Source: Climacteris rufus
Lineage: Eukaryota > Chordata > Aves > Passeriformes > Climacteridae
Reading direction: 5' to 3'
Assembly (NCBI GenBank): GCA_013398175.1
Contig: VZRZ01001998.1
Coordinates: 1,238,811 to 1,302,810 of the forward strand
DNA length: 64,000 bases
Shown: positions 37,352 through 48,589 of the stretch, piece by piece
Layout: every line of letters begins with the position of its first letter
Numbering within the stretch: position 1 is the stretch's first letter
Notes under the pieces: model-generated
The model's input: only the letters and a program-made list of their open reading frames with translations
Database searches by the model: none
Told to the model about the DNA's origin: nothing
Made by a program: the position numbers and the translations under genes

Positions 37352-38431
37352 AAGCTGGTTCTATTTTTTGTTTCAAAAACATCTCCCATTATCTTTTCAA
37401 GTAATATTTTTTCTTTTTTTCCCAATTTTCTTTTTCCCTCACCACTTATAAATCACTCAGTGTGGTGTTTTTTATTGTAAACCAACATTCAGAAACTAAA
37501 CCCATAACTTGCGATTATGTTATTCAAACAGTTCTGCAAAAAACACCTTAAAGTTACAGAAATAGTTTCAAATGTGTCTCTATTTATGCAAAATTTATAT
37601 ACATGCTCACTAAAACAACTAAAAAATGAGCTAAAATTTTTATTCCTTGTTACAGATTTACATCATGTAGTATAAAGCACAATGCATAGAAAAGCTCTCA
37701 GAAGTATTTGGGGAAAAGATCTGGCCCAGACTGTGTTGATTGAAGGTCTAATATAAAATATGAGAAAGCCTGTGTAGCTTTTATTAATGTCATCTTCTCA
37801 CTTAGTCTCTGTTCCCTCCCAGAAGGCCAACCTGTAAGAGTAGATAGACAACTGCAAAGAAATTTGCAGATGGCTGTCAGGCTATAGAAAAACATCCTGA
37901 ATATCTAAGGTTTATATGGAAAAACAATTTGAAATCACTTCTACTACACCACTACTAGGACACTTCACAAACAAACCAGGATAAAAAATACTCAGTCATA
38001 GCTTAGACTACTCAAAAATGATGACTCTTTTTTAATTGGAAATGATACATACTTTTTAACTTTCTCTTGCTGTCCCATTTCACAAGTGCAGCAACATTAC
38101 CAAGTTTCAAGAGGAACATGTACCACATAGATTGGACATGTAAATTTGAATTCAAATACTTCCTACATAATAAAACCACACACAAGTCTACAGACAAGAA
38201 AACTGTTAAGATTTATCACCAGTAATACTATAGATGGTTATATTTGGCACCTAGTGTAGAACATACCTATGAAACAGGAATTACCATCTAAATGACTAAA
38301 ACTCCCACAGAGATGATGGAATATATTTATTAGGTAGCTGACAAGCTTGTAATGATGACTGATATAACTGTAACTCCTGTTTTGTCAATTTAAAATAACA
38401 ATACTATATAAACAATATACATGAACCTGAG
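37352..38431. other. AT-rich stretch without a gene
   Basis: Short open frames only. I see no repeat body between the gap and the LTR-like 3' piece. Confidence 0.55.
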
Positions 38432-38593
38432 GTGTTGCACTGGGTGTACCTGGTGCAATTTCCTTGTCTGTATCCTGACCCACGAGCTTTCTTGTTTGTG
38501 TTCTTCCAATTTATCCACCCCTGGTCCTGCTGAGGGGGAAGTGAGCCTGGAGCTGGGTGGCAGTTTGGCCATCAGCCAAGGCTGACCCACCAT
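38432..38593 (+). mobile_element. LTR-like avian retroelement fragment, 3' end
   Basis: The segments 'ccttgtctgtatcctgaccc', 'acgagctttcttg', 'gtcctgctgagggggaagtg', 'gtggcagtttggccatcagc' and the final 'gctgacccacca' match the far end of the same LTR-type repeat family recognised at 29955-30683 (family copies end in ...caacccaccaca). Only the terminal ~160 bases are present and they are diverged. It has the same orientation as the 5' piece 7.7 kb to the left. The identification is from memory of bird repeats. Confidence 0.6.
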
Positions 38594-40074
38594 AGCTATA
38601 GACAATTAACAGTCAAAACTGCATTCCAAATTAGACTCTGAAGGGAATGATGTGATAAATGCCTGAAAATGAGTTCTTCCCTTCTAGAAAAGGTGGATTG
38701 TTGAGGTTTTTCTTTTTTGTTTCATTGGTTAGGTTTTTTTTTAAATTTATTTTAGCTAAGAACAGAAATAAATTACACATCCTGGAATAAGTTTACACTG
38801 GCAAATTCCTTCTTTAACTCTTAGACAAGTGAGGAAGTAGCATTACCTCTGAGAAAAATGAGTCAGATAAAATTAATTAATTTAAAATAAGATGCATCAC
38901 TGTATGGAGGTTTATATGACACAGTTGCCTACAGCAATGGATGCTATATTTGGTGATCCAGGGAACCCTTTCAGTGCTTGTTTGTAAGGATTATGTAGAA
39001 ATTCCTCCTCAGCTGTGAGTTTACAATATGATGTATTGGCAGACTCCTGAAGGGACTGTGATGCTTAAAGGTATATGCAATGCCATCTATCCTCAGACTG
39101 TACTTGTCCAAATGTTAAATCTTTCAGGTATTTATATGCATTTTCTTGGTACATTTTTCTTTTCTGTGGTGAATCACACAAGCTGGGTAACACAGAGCTT
39201 ACTCCAAGTGGAGTTACTGCAATGAGCTGGGGGTGCAGATTCCCCTTTTCTCCTGCTCCCAAGGAAGTTTAATGCAGAAGTGGATGCTGAAGCTTGGGAG
39301 GTCACTGTTGCCACCAAGAGACCTGGATGTTGGATTACAGTGGGAAAAGGTGGTGTTCAAAGGCAGGGAAAATGTCTGGAATATGTACTTTTGTTTACTC
39401 AATTGGGAAGAAACTCCTTAACTTTGGAGTAACAGGAAATTAAAAAGAGCTTGGATGTACCATTCTATTGCACAGGACTTTAAGCATATAAGGCCTGGAG
39501 CAATTCTGAGAATATTAATAGATATGGACTGCAGCTGCGGTTTTATTCCTTAAAATTTTGTCCCAACTGCTAATAGAGAAGGGATCCAGATATAATTTAC
39601 TATTTTCTTAATTCTGTTGTTCTAGAAATTGCTCAATCCAACACGATATGTGCAAACACACCTTGCATATGAAAAAGACGAATTTTTCTTCTGACACGGG
39701 ACTTGTACTAAGTCTTTATCACAGCTTCTGGAATTACTCAGATGGGAACATTTATTAAGATAACTAATCTGAATATTTGTCAAAGTAAAACAAGGAAATA
39801 CAAATTTCCTAATATTGTGCATGAGCTACCTTTTTAAGTGTAGGAATTTAGTGGTTTTCTTAGGTATCAAGCAGTTCAACAGACTGGCAAAATATGTTTG
39901 AAAAATGGAAGTACAGCACAGCTTTACATGACTGTAGCCCCTGTATAGATACCTAAGGATGCTTACAGGCAATCCTTGGCCACCAGGCTAAGCAAGATTA
40001 ATTTTGGGATGCATCTTCAGTAGGATCTTGAGGAAGGGAAGGTATCTCATATGCACACCTCTAGAGTCTTTCCT

Positions 40075-40094
40075 GACAGTACTAGACAGTACTA
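40075..40094. repeat. 10-bp tandem duplication
   Basis: GACAGTACTA occurs twice without interruption and is followed by GATG, a third partial start. Confidence 0.9.
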
Positions 40095-40435
40095 GATGAA
40101 TTCTCTTCTGTTTTCTCCTTTGTCTTGCTATGGGAAGTAATCATGGCTTGGTTCTCTTTTCTGCCACACACCAGTCCACAGCTTTGGCAGATAACTGTTC
40201 AAATAAGCATAAAGCAGAAAAGGCTGACTACTATTGTAAACAGAATGTGAAAGGAGTAACAGAGCCATGAAACTGCTTCTTTGTTATTAGACTGGGATGA
40301 AAAGAGATGGAGATTTTTGCACATTTGCTCCTAAAATCTAAGTGGCCCACTGAGAAGTTTAAAATACTGGCATAAATGCACTAGGCTTGAATTAATTATG
40401 CCTGCACCTATAGCTCCCAAAGCCTTTCAGTTACA

Positions 40436-40436
<1 letters not shown>

Positions 40437-40468
<32 letters not shown>
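40437..40468. repeat. A32 homopolymer
   Basis: Uninterrupted run of 32 A after 'cagttacac'. It could be the tail of a retrotransposed copy, but the sequence before it shows no recognisable transcript and no AATAAA within a few tens of bases upstream. I call only the simple repeat. Confidence 0.95.
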
Positions 40469-40471
<3 letters not shown>

Positions 40472-40914
40472 GAAAAAAGCCTATGGCTGAAAATGAAACT
40501 AAGATTTCACAAAATTACTGCTCAATCAATAATGCTGCAAGGGTTGTGTGTGTGTAATCATATATGCACAATCATATGCTCATGTCTAAAGTAAAAGTCT
40601 ATAGGCATACCCTTGGCCAGATTTTTTTCCAAGATTGGTTTCATCAGAAAGTAACAATTTATTAAAGGGTTTTAAGAAAAGGTCAGGTTCTGAAAAAGCT
40701 TCAGAAGTGAAGTTATTTTAGGTCCAGCATGATTACCTGATAATGAGAGACCCAGCAGGCTGGGTTTTGTGGCATTCATTAAGGGGTGAGAGAAGGAAGA
40801 TCTTAGGTCTGATTTAATGGCTATTCCTGTCTTCTCCCTCAGAAAACCTCAGGTTAGCAGAAATTGAGAAAGTAAGTAGAAAAAATAAGTTATTTTTGCA
40901 TAGATATCTCTCAG

Positions 40915-41178
40915 CAAGAAACTTTTTACAAGGGCAAATGGTGCCAGGACAAGGTGGAATAGCTTCAAACTGACAGAGAGTAAGTTTGAACTAGATATTA
41001 GGAAAATTCTTCCATGTGAGGGTGGTGAGGCCCTGGCACTGGTTGCCCAGAAAACTGTGAAGGGTCCAAGGCCAGGCTGGCATGGGTTTGGTTTGTGGAA
41101 GATGTCCCTGCCCATGGCACAGGGTGGAACGAAATGAGCTTTAAGGTCCCTTCCAACCCAAACCATTTCATGATTCTA
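40915..41178 (+). mobile_element. CR1 LINE fragment with 3' end
   Basis: 'aagaaactttttacaagggc', 'caggacaaggtggaatagct', 'gaactagatattaggaaaat', 'ggtggtgaggccctggcact', 'ggttgcccagaaaactgtg', 'tccaaggccaggctggcatg', 'gatgagctttaag'-like sequence and 'cccttccaacccaaaccat' appear in CR1 order, ending at 'tgattcta'. A short segment between 'aactgtg' and 'aagggtccaagg', usually holding 'gctgccccatccctgga', is missing. The copy is 5'-truncated and non-coding. Confidence 0.92.
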
Positions 41179-44100
41179 ACTCCAGTCACAGTTCTGCCTG
41201 AGCATCACCCCTCCCTCTCTTCTCTCACTACCACAGTTACTTTACAGCACTTTTATTTTCAATATTGCCTGTTTCCTAGAGAATGGATAGGAAAGTTCCC
41301 AGGAAGGATAAAGTTCACTGACCTTGAAATAGCCATGCATGTCAGCCTTAGGTGGCTGCTACTTCTACATTAACTGTAAAATGCCTTCCCCTTGCCTTCC
41401 TTGGTTCATTCTGTTCAATCAGATTTACTCTGTATATGCTGAAGTTGGGAGTTCTGAATACTCTCAAACTTTTCTTGTGAAATCAAAAGTAAAATCTGCT
41501 GCCTTTTTGTGTCACTACAAAAATGCTGTTTGTGACTGGAGAGAGCAGAACTGTTTCATTAAGAATGCAGTCAGAGTCGAGTGCCAGCACAGAGTGGCTC
41601 GTTAGACCACTGCAGCAATGAACTGTTCTCTGAGGCAACAGGCACATAATACAGTCAGATATAGATTTTTCTCTTATTTCATCTTTCTTAGATATTACAT
41701 GATTCCCTCTGAAAATAAAGATGCCTTTACACTGATAAAAGTCAAAGCAAAAATATTGGTAAAAGAACTCAGTAGTGTTTGAAAGCTCCTAGTACAGCTT
41801 GCCAGAACTGAATTTCTGTCAGGTGTCTGTGTATTTGATTTCTGCCTTTAGCAGCTGTTTCAAGTCAAAGAAACCTTGACTTGTATAATTTAGTGCTGAT
41901 TTGTAACTGGGATACATATGTGTTCAAATAAACATAACATCCAATTCAGGGGTCATAATTATCCTGTGCTCAGCTTGCCAATTACAGAGCTGCAGACTCG
42001 TTTGCATGCAGCACACTTACCAGTGCTCCATCTTTTGCTAGAGACAAGAAGGTGTCCTTACATTTAAAAATAAATCCTCTGATTTGCTGCTGAAGAAACA
42101 ACAAATTAAACTAACATTGCACTATAAATGCCATATCGCTTTTGCACCACAAGGACTAAGTGTTGATAGGGAAACCTTAGGAGGTGTCTTTGGATATTGT
42201 GAGTTGAACAAAGACAGAAAGGCCACATGAAGATTCTGAAAAATATCAAAGAGAGAGAATTGTAATAGCTTCCTTTCACAAAGGAGGCAGGGAGGCCATG
42301 ATGGTGTCTTGCTTCTTAAGTGAAAGGAGAAATAAAAGGCTGTGACAAAAGCAGAACCACGAGCACAGTTATTTTTTGTAGCTATTTCCATATTTCATTA
42401 GAATACAAAGCAAGACAAATAACTTAAGGCTATGCTGACAGAGTTATAGCAGTTTTTGAAATTATCATTATCAAAACTCATGTAGGTCTCCAGCCATGGT
42501 GTGAACAATTATGAATTCATAATATTTTGCGTCAGTGCAAAACAGTGAATGAAATAGTGAATTGCAATATACTGTTATAGGCAAACACCATCAAAAAAGT
42601 GTTGGACTTCCAGAATTTTAAAAATCCCCACAGGCAATGTAACTGATGGATGTATGCAATATGTTTCTTTTTAGGATGAGCTTAAAAGCATTTTTAATCC
42701 TTTACTGCTGCTTTATTCTTTCCCTCCACTTCTCTTGTATGTGTCAAATGAAAATACCACATGAAAGAAATTTAGGTGTACATTTCTAATCCATGTAACT
42801 GAATAGATGCAAAGGACTTTAACTGAACTTCTATGTTTTGAATACCCAGATGATGGACACATACACTACACCAAGTCAGACTTTATAACCTTTGTCCATC
42901 TCAGAAAAACAAGAAATCCATTTAGAATACAAAGTGAGCTTTGGCTGCAGTGAGGTTTGGCAAGTGTTCCTGACTGCCACAGCACATTTGTAGCTAAACT
43001 GACAGTGCAGATTCTCTGAACATCCAAGCACAGCCAGGTTTATCACATTCTGGTTCTTGATGTTTGTAAATTAGTCTTGCTTCTCTCTAATAAAAATCCT
43101 TGTAGCAGAACCAAGTATTCAGCAATTCTATGACAGGAGACACTATTATTTTGGAAGCACAGCTATTTTTCTTCAAATTAACTTGTTGACAAGAGGAAAA
43201 CCATGCTGGAGTCACTCAGAATGTTTCCTACTACATGACAAAAAAAAGCCTACTCTATCACTTGCAATTTTAACACGCTGTGCTTTTGTGGAGGAAAAAG
43301 CTTTATGCACTGGCATCTCCATGCCACTCACATCTTTATTTCTCAAAAATATAAAGCTACAGGTCAGTTCATGAAAGCAATTCCAGATCTGCTGAAGGCT
43401 CAAAAATTAGCTTTTATCCCAATATTGACCTGTCTTTGAGTTGAAATCACTCTCAGTCTGAAGATTTAAGCTGCTTCAAACTCTTGCTATAAGTTTCCCA
43501 GAAGATAAAAATAAAGATCATCATATCTGTTATATAAGATTTAAACTCTACTTCTCTGAATTAGGTTAAACTAAAATCAGATTGACATTGTTGCTTTACT
43601 TTTAAGTGCTTTGCTAGTGGATTCGTGTTATGAAGCATTGCAATTTAAGGCCAGAAAACAAAACAGTATTCAATCAGTTTATCTGCTTTCACAAAGAGAG
43701 AGAGAGCAGCAGAATTGCTATCATTTACTTTTAATTAAAAACCTCCAAATTGTTTTAGAGCATATGAAAGCTTCATGTGAGAGTGTGTCCGGTACCACTA
43801 AATGAAAAACAACTGCAATACAGGCAGTGACCTCACCCTCCCCCTTCCAGAGCCTCCTCAAAACCTTCAGCCCTTCCCCAAATGTGTAGTTGGCAGTTGT
43901 GCCTGCACACAGCAAAAATAAATGCCTGTGGTTCCATAAATAAAAAAAAAAAAAAAAGGAAAAACAAGCCCTACCAGCCCTCCACCCCCAAATTCACACA
44001 TTTCTGCAGTGCAGCTCCAAACCCACATCCCAGCTGCAGCATCAGAAAGCTGCACGCAGAGCAGAGGGGGGATGGAGTGTTATTTTTTGTTTTGAAGTGC

Positions 44101-44766
44101 AGGACTTAAATAAAATGTTAGACATCCTATAGTTTTGTCCCTTTTGCATTCTTTTAAGTGCAGTGTTGTTTTCCAGTATTTAAAAGAAAAGCTATTCTAA
44201 GCAATACCCTTTCTGTGGAAAGTGCTGCAGCAATGCTCTGGAGCTTAGTTTCTGATTAGGCAGTGGTGAGCCTTGCTGTCAGTAGCCTATTTGCTGGCCT
44301 CTCTACAGAGACAAACAGGGAATTTATATCTGTGCTTTTCTCTAAAAGCAGTTAGTGACATGAAAAGATTTGATTTGTAAATGTCTAAGGCAATAGACTT
44401 CATCTTTATAGCATGCAGAGAAAGGAAGTATGAAGCACTGAATTGCACAGCTGCCTGGAGAAGAACCACTTTCTTTTCCAAGATCACCATTTATCAGGCA
44501 GATGAAACGGGAATATTTCTGTGAGAATTGTCTCAAGAGCAGTACAGAATATATCTACTACCTCCTCAAGCATGTGCAGTTTTAATGAGTTTCCACCTGC
44601 CAACAAAATCTGAAGTTCTGCAGGCTCCTTTGCCCTCCTGCTACAACTTTATTTCCACTTGTTAAAAACTTATTATCCAAGCACTCAGCCCTAACTGTAT
44701 GTAGTGGGCTGAATCCACTAGATAAAGAATCACTCAATAATCCCCTTCTTTTTATTTTTTTTTTTA
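41179..44766. other. AT-rich stretch with one minus-strand exon-like segment
   Basis: Apart from the segment at 42021-42089, only short open frames occur. A small (GA)n lies near 43698-43709 and an A15-type run near 43941-43956. No interspersed repeat is recognised. Confidence 0.5.
42021..42089 (-). other. Exon-like segment, minus strand (69 nt)
   Basis: On the minus strand the acceptor reads 'aatttgttgtttcttcag' followed by CAG, a tandem NAGNAG acceptor giving 69 or 66 nt. The donor is CTG|gtaagtgtg, close to consensus. The frame is open from first to last base in phase 0 both ways: it begins QQIRGFIFKCKDTF and ends SLAKDGAL. A nested acceptor ('ccttcttgtctctag') would give a 17-nt alternative. 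The fully in-frame, well-mixed peptide with good splice sites makes this one of the better candidates, but I do not recognise the protein and find no certain neighbouring exon. Confidence 0.25.
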
Positions 44767-44917
44767 AGTAAGAATCAATAATCAGGTTGGATATAAGGAA
44801 AAAATTCTTAATTGAAAGAGTGGTCTGGCATTAGAATGCACTGTCCAGGGAAGTGGTGGAGTCACAATCCCTGAATGTGTTCAAAAAATGACCCGTTGTA
44901 TTTAGTAAGAATCAATA
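44767..44917 (+). mobile_element. Truncated CR1 piece flanked by 14-bp direct repeats
   Basis: CR1 blocks 'ggttggatataaggaaaaaa', 'gagtggtctggcattagaat', 'gggaagtggtggagtcacaa' and 'ctgaatgtgttcaaaaaatg' occupy 44785-44903. The usual CR1 3' tail is absent. AGTAAGAATCAATA occurs exactly at 44767-44780 and again at 44904-44917, directly bordering the piece. It is non-coding. Confidence 0.8.
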
Positions 44918-46619
44918 TCAACAATCACCATTTCGAGTGTGGACATCTAAAAAAATTTGTAATGTAAAGCTTTGACAGTCATGGAACATGTGAGGTATGA
45001 CAAAAAGGACAACTAGAGCCACAATATGCACATGGCAAATTTTAGATTATCTGCAGATGCAAACAACAAAAACCAAGACAAAGAATCACTTGGAAAATTA
45101 TTTGTACTTAATAAAATTGCATGTTTGGACAGAAGTAGCATGTTTTTAGTAGGACTCAGCTGTGAAGTTTTAAATGGAAGATGGTTTAAGGCATTAAAAT
45201 GCTCTTTTTTTAACTCTCTGCAGATGCACCCGGTGCACAGTGGGAGCAGTGCACACACTGCTTTTCCACTTCTCAGAAGTTCAGGCACTGGGGGAGCTGG
45301 GAATTCTATCTGTTTTTTATAAATGGCAAAGGATTTCAATCTAAACTTCAGTAACTCTTATCCTATATTGAAGTCAGTTATAGAAAACAACAAAGGCCGT
45401 AAAATTACAGACATAGCGGTATTAATAATTTAGAAAAAATATTTCAGTGACTAAAATTGAAAAAAATGTATAAAAATTTAAACTGAGCTAGACAAAGAAG
45501 ATAACATTTTTTCTTTAATAACCCCCTCTTAGATATTGATTGCTATTTTTCTTAGAAGAGTTTTGCTAGCTATCTCAAAGAAACTGTCCTTTGAGCATAA
45601 AACCAGTAGAGACCAATTAAATCACAGAACATCCTCCAGTAACTTGCATTGGACAGCCAGAACTAAAATATTTTTAGTGCAGCTTAGGAAGTCAGAGCAT
45701 TCTGAAATTCCATACTCTGTTTGATCTTTCTACAGATAAATGGGCAGAAGACTCAGAAGAGCTAGCATTTATTTGAAAAATTGCTTTTTATATCCAGTAA
45801 TAAATTATGCAAATATATGAAGTCTTTCCCTACCCCATGTTTAAGTTATCTGAACCCGTTCTCCATGCATTTCTTTAGATTTTAAGTCAATTTTAATTAA
45901 ATGTTTCACATGTCATGAAATCAAGAGAGACGTCTCAAGACTTCAGTCAAATATTTGAAGATAAATTTCACAGAAATACAAAACTTAAACTTGAATAAGT
46001 TACTTTTTCTATCAAAAGAGCTTTAGGCACCAAGTTACTTAGCATCTGTAAAATATTCCTAGATTATGATATTGAACAGTATTCAAATTCTTTGACAGAA
46101 TGTTACTAAGTAAGAATCAGAAACATTTATTGTTTAAGGCAGCCTCCATAATAAGTTTGGAGAAAAATGGATTTTTTTTTTTTTTGAAGCGTATCATAAG
46201 GGTTTTTCAGTAAAGCATTGAGGTCTGCAATTGTCTGTCAAGGCTCCAGCATCCATTTCTGTGCTTTTGAGGGGTCAGTCAGTATAAACACTGAGCAGTG
46301 AATATCATCTATATTCTACTGTGCATTAACCCAATTCTGGTTACTTCATAATGTGAACAGATTTAAGGAATTCATAATTTGATTCTCACTGAAGAAGCAC
46401 AGATTAACATTGGATGCTAATAATCCAACTCTTCCCATAGGAGCAGCAGCAAAGTAACAAAGAGATCCCCATCTCTGGCATGGGTGACATTGGCAGTGTG
46501 CAGCTGTTAGTGGCTAGTTTGTCTGCTCTTGTCCAGCTCTAAATACAGACGCCAGAAGATAATATAGATAAACTCTTTTTCCTGTTTCTGAAACTCGATT
46601 AATTCCACTGTGTTCTTTC

Positions 46620-47200
46620 CTGAGCTTTATTCTGCTCTCCCTAACGTTGATTCTGTCAAGTGCAGTCTGAAAATCTCACAGGTCCCCCACTTCTCCCTCC
46701 TGAAATATCAGACTCCTCTCAGCCATTATTACTCACCTTCATATCTGCAGTCCTCTTGAATCCTCAGCCTTTAACTTCCATTTCTAAAACTTCTGCAATT
46801 CCTCTCCTCCATTCCACCCTATTTCTCAAAAGCCCAGTCAACTGCCAGTGCAAATTTTTTTATTTCTCTACAGTGCTGAAAACTCTCAAGCTCTGCCTGC
46901 ACATCAAAAAGGTATTCTTATCTCCCCAGTTCTGTGCTGTCAACAAATAACATGAAATCTAAGCAATCTAAGCTGGCTTTATATCTCCATCAGAAACTGC
47001 TCCTTTGCTTCTGTTTGGCTCTAAAACCAATGTTCCCAGACCAAGGTCACAGTAGCTGTTGCTTTTTTAGCTTCTGTTCCTTACAGTTCCTGCCCTATTT
47101 TCCCCACCATATCAGCAGGGGATCCACAAGAACACAATCTCTCAGCCCTTACCAAGAGCCCTCTTGCTGCTCCCCTCCTTCCAGCTTGAAGTAGCACCAC
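46620..47200 (+). other. Pyrimidine-rich (C/T) strand-asymmetric segment
   Basis: The plus strand is unusually rich in C and T and poor in G over roughly 580 bases ('ctcctctcagccatt', 'cttccatttctaaaact', 'cctctcctccattccacc'). Two plus-strand open frames (46660-46950 and 46934-47194) overlap end to end here, and their Pro/Leu/Ser-rich products are what such composition gives. I cannot match it to a known repeat. Confidence 0.5.
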
Positions 47201-47945
47201 GGAGCAGCTGTTGCAGTCCAGGATGGCAAATTTCCAGTCCTTTCCCTTTCCTGCATGCTCAGATAGACTGAAGAGCCAGTTCATTAAGAGTCTGGACATG
47301 TATGTGCTGTGTGAGAACAGACAATATGCAGCCTGCTCAGGCAAAAAATAGTTGTGAAGGGCTTGACTTCATTAACAATGACCTGTCCAAGAATTAGATG
47401 AAGTTCTGTCTTGTGATTTAGAAAATGTAGAGAGGTTTTCATGGGGGACAGCAAAATCAGAGAAGTGCAAAAGTCCATCAAATGTAGTTTTCGCAGCAAG
47501 GTCTAAGTTTTTTGAAAGTCAAATGCTCAGGAGAAGGAAGGGAAAATAAAATCCAAACTAAAAATATACCCAAAAATAACAAAAAAAATAGTATGCTACT
47601 TTCTTAGGTTAACTCTCAGAGATACCACTACTACTTTGAAATAATAAAATAAACTTGAACAAAGCATTACAGGGAATATATCTCTGTGTGGGAGTGTGTC
47701 TAAGAATCTAGAAAAGCCATTCAGAGTGGAAAAATTCACATAGCTGTTTGGCAAAGCTGTGAGCTAGTGAGAACTGCTTGTTACTAAGAAAAGTATCAGA
47801 AAACCTTAATGATGGCCGTGATGACATCCCCACCTCAAATGTATGTCCCATCAAGACAGCCAGCAAAAAATCTCATCCTATTGGGACTGTGTAAAGTAGT
47901 CTAGGTCGTCAGCTTCTGTAAAATGGAAGCCTCTCATTCCTAAAT

Positions 47946-47983
47946 GGGGGTTTTGGGGAAAAAACCCAAAACCCTGAACCCCC
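47946..47983. repeat. G/T-C/A inverted repeat (hairpin)
   Basis: GGGTTTTGGG at 47948-47957 and its exact complement CCCAAAACCC at 47965-47974 are separated by a 7-base loop (GAAAAAA). Further G-runs on the left (47946-47950) and C-runs on the right (47979-47983) could extend the stem with an internal bulge. Confidence 0.9.
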
Positions 47984-48553
47984 TGCAGAATGTCTTGTGT
48001 GTTTCTATGACAAGCAGCCTTTATTTGCATTATGTTTTCACAGAAAGCTCTCTGCAGCAGAACTGTAACATCCGCAGGGAAATGCATCGGTTATTCTGTC
48101 CTCAGAGGGTACATTTATGCCATATCATTGCTACCTTAAAAGAGGTTGCTTATTGTCCTCAGGAGAGCAGTTCAGCTGCATTATCCTGGCAATGGCTGCT
48201 TCCAAATGTATTTTCATCCTCAGGAAAAGCTCATGATGATGCTTTTGTTGATATGAAAATCAGACGACTTTTCACAAACATCTAAATTCTGCCATACTAG
48301 AAATTACTTGTCTGTAAGGAAAGTACCTTGGGAAGTGAAGCATCATAAGCTTTTTTTCTGGGGTCACAGAGGTTTGTGTTATTGGAAGGACAAGGAACTA
48401 GAAGTTGATCACCAAAGTACAAAGAAAAAAAGCAACAACCCAGAGGGATAAAATTTGACATCCCAGAGCACTACTTTATCTGTTCCACATGAACTCAAGA
48501 AATCTTAAGAGTATCCTAAAAAAAAAAGAACGGCAGTGCCAGTCACTTCTGAG

Positions 48554-48589
48554 ACTAAGGTAACTCAATAAACTAAGGCAACTCAAGAC
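48554..48589. repeat. 18-bp tandem duplication
   Basis: ACTAAGGTAACTCAATAA is followed directly by ACTAAGGCAACTCAAGAC, with mismatches only at an internal T/C and near the end. Confidence 0.85.

Larger units (their letters stand above)
38594..40914. other. AT-rich stretch without a gene
   Basis: Short overlapping open frames on both strands around 39028-39421, none recognised. Includes a small 10-bp duplication (40075-40094) and the A32 run. Confidence 0.55.

Noticed and set aside
42021..42037. 17-nt minus-strand microexon with a good acceptor
   Set aside because: It is nested in the larger exon-like segment at 42021-42089, which explains the same donor.
45807..45814. ATGCAAAT octamer motif (also near 55417)
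   Set aside because: An eight-base motif is expected several times by chance in AT-rich DNA of this length; no clustering with other sites was seen.
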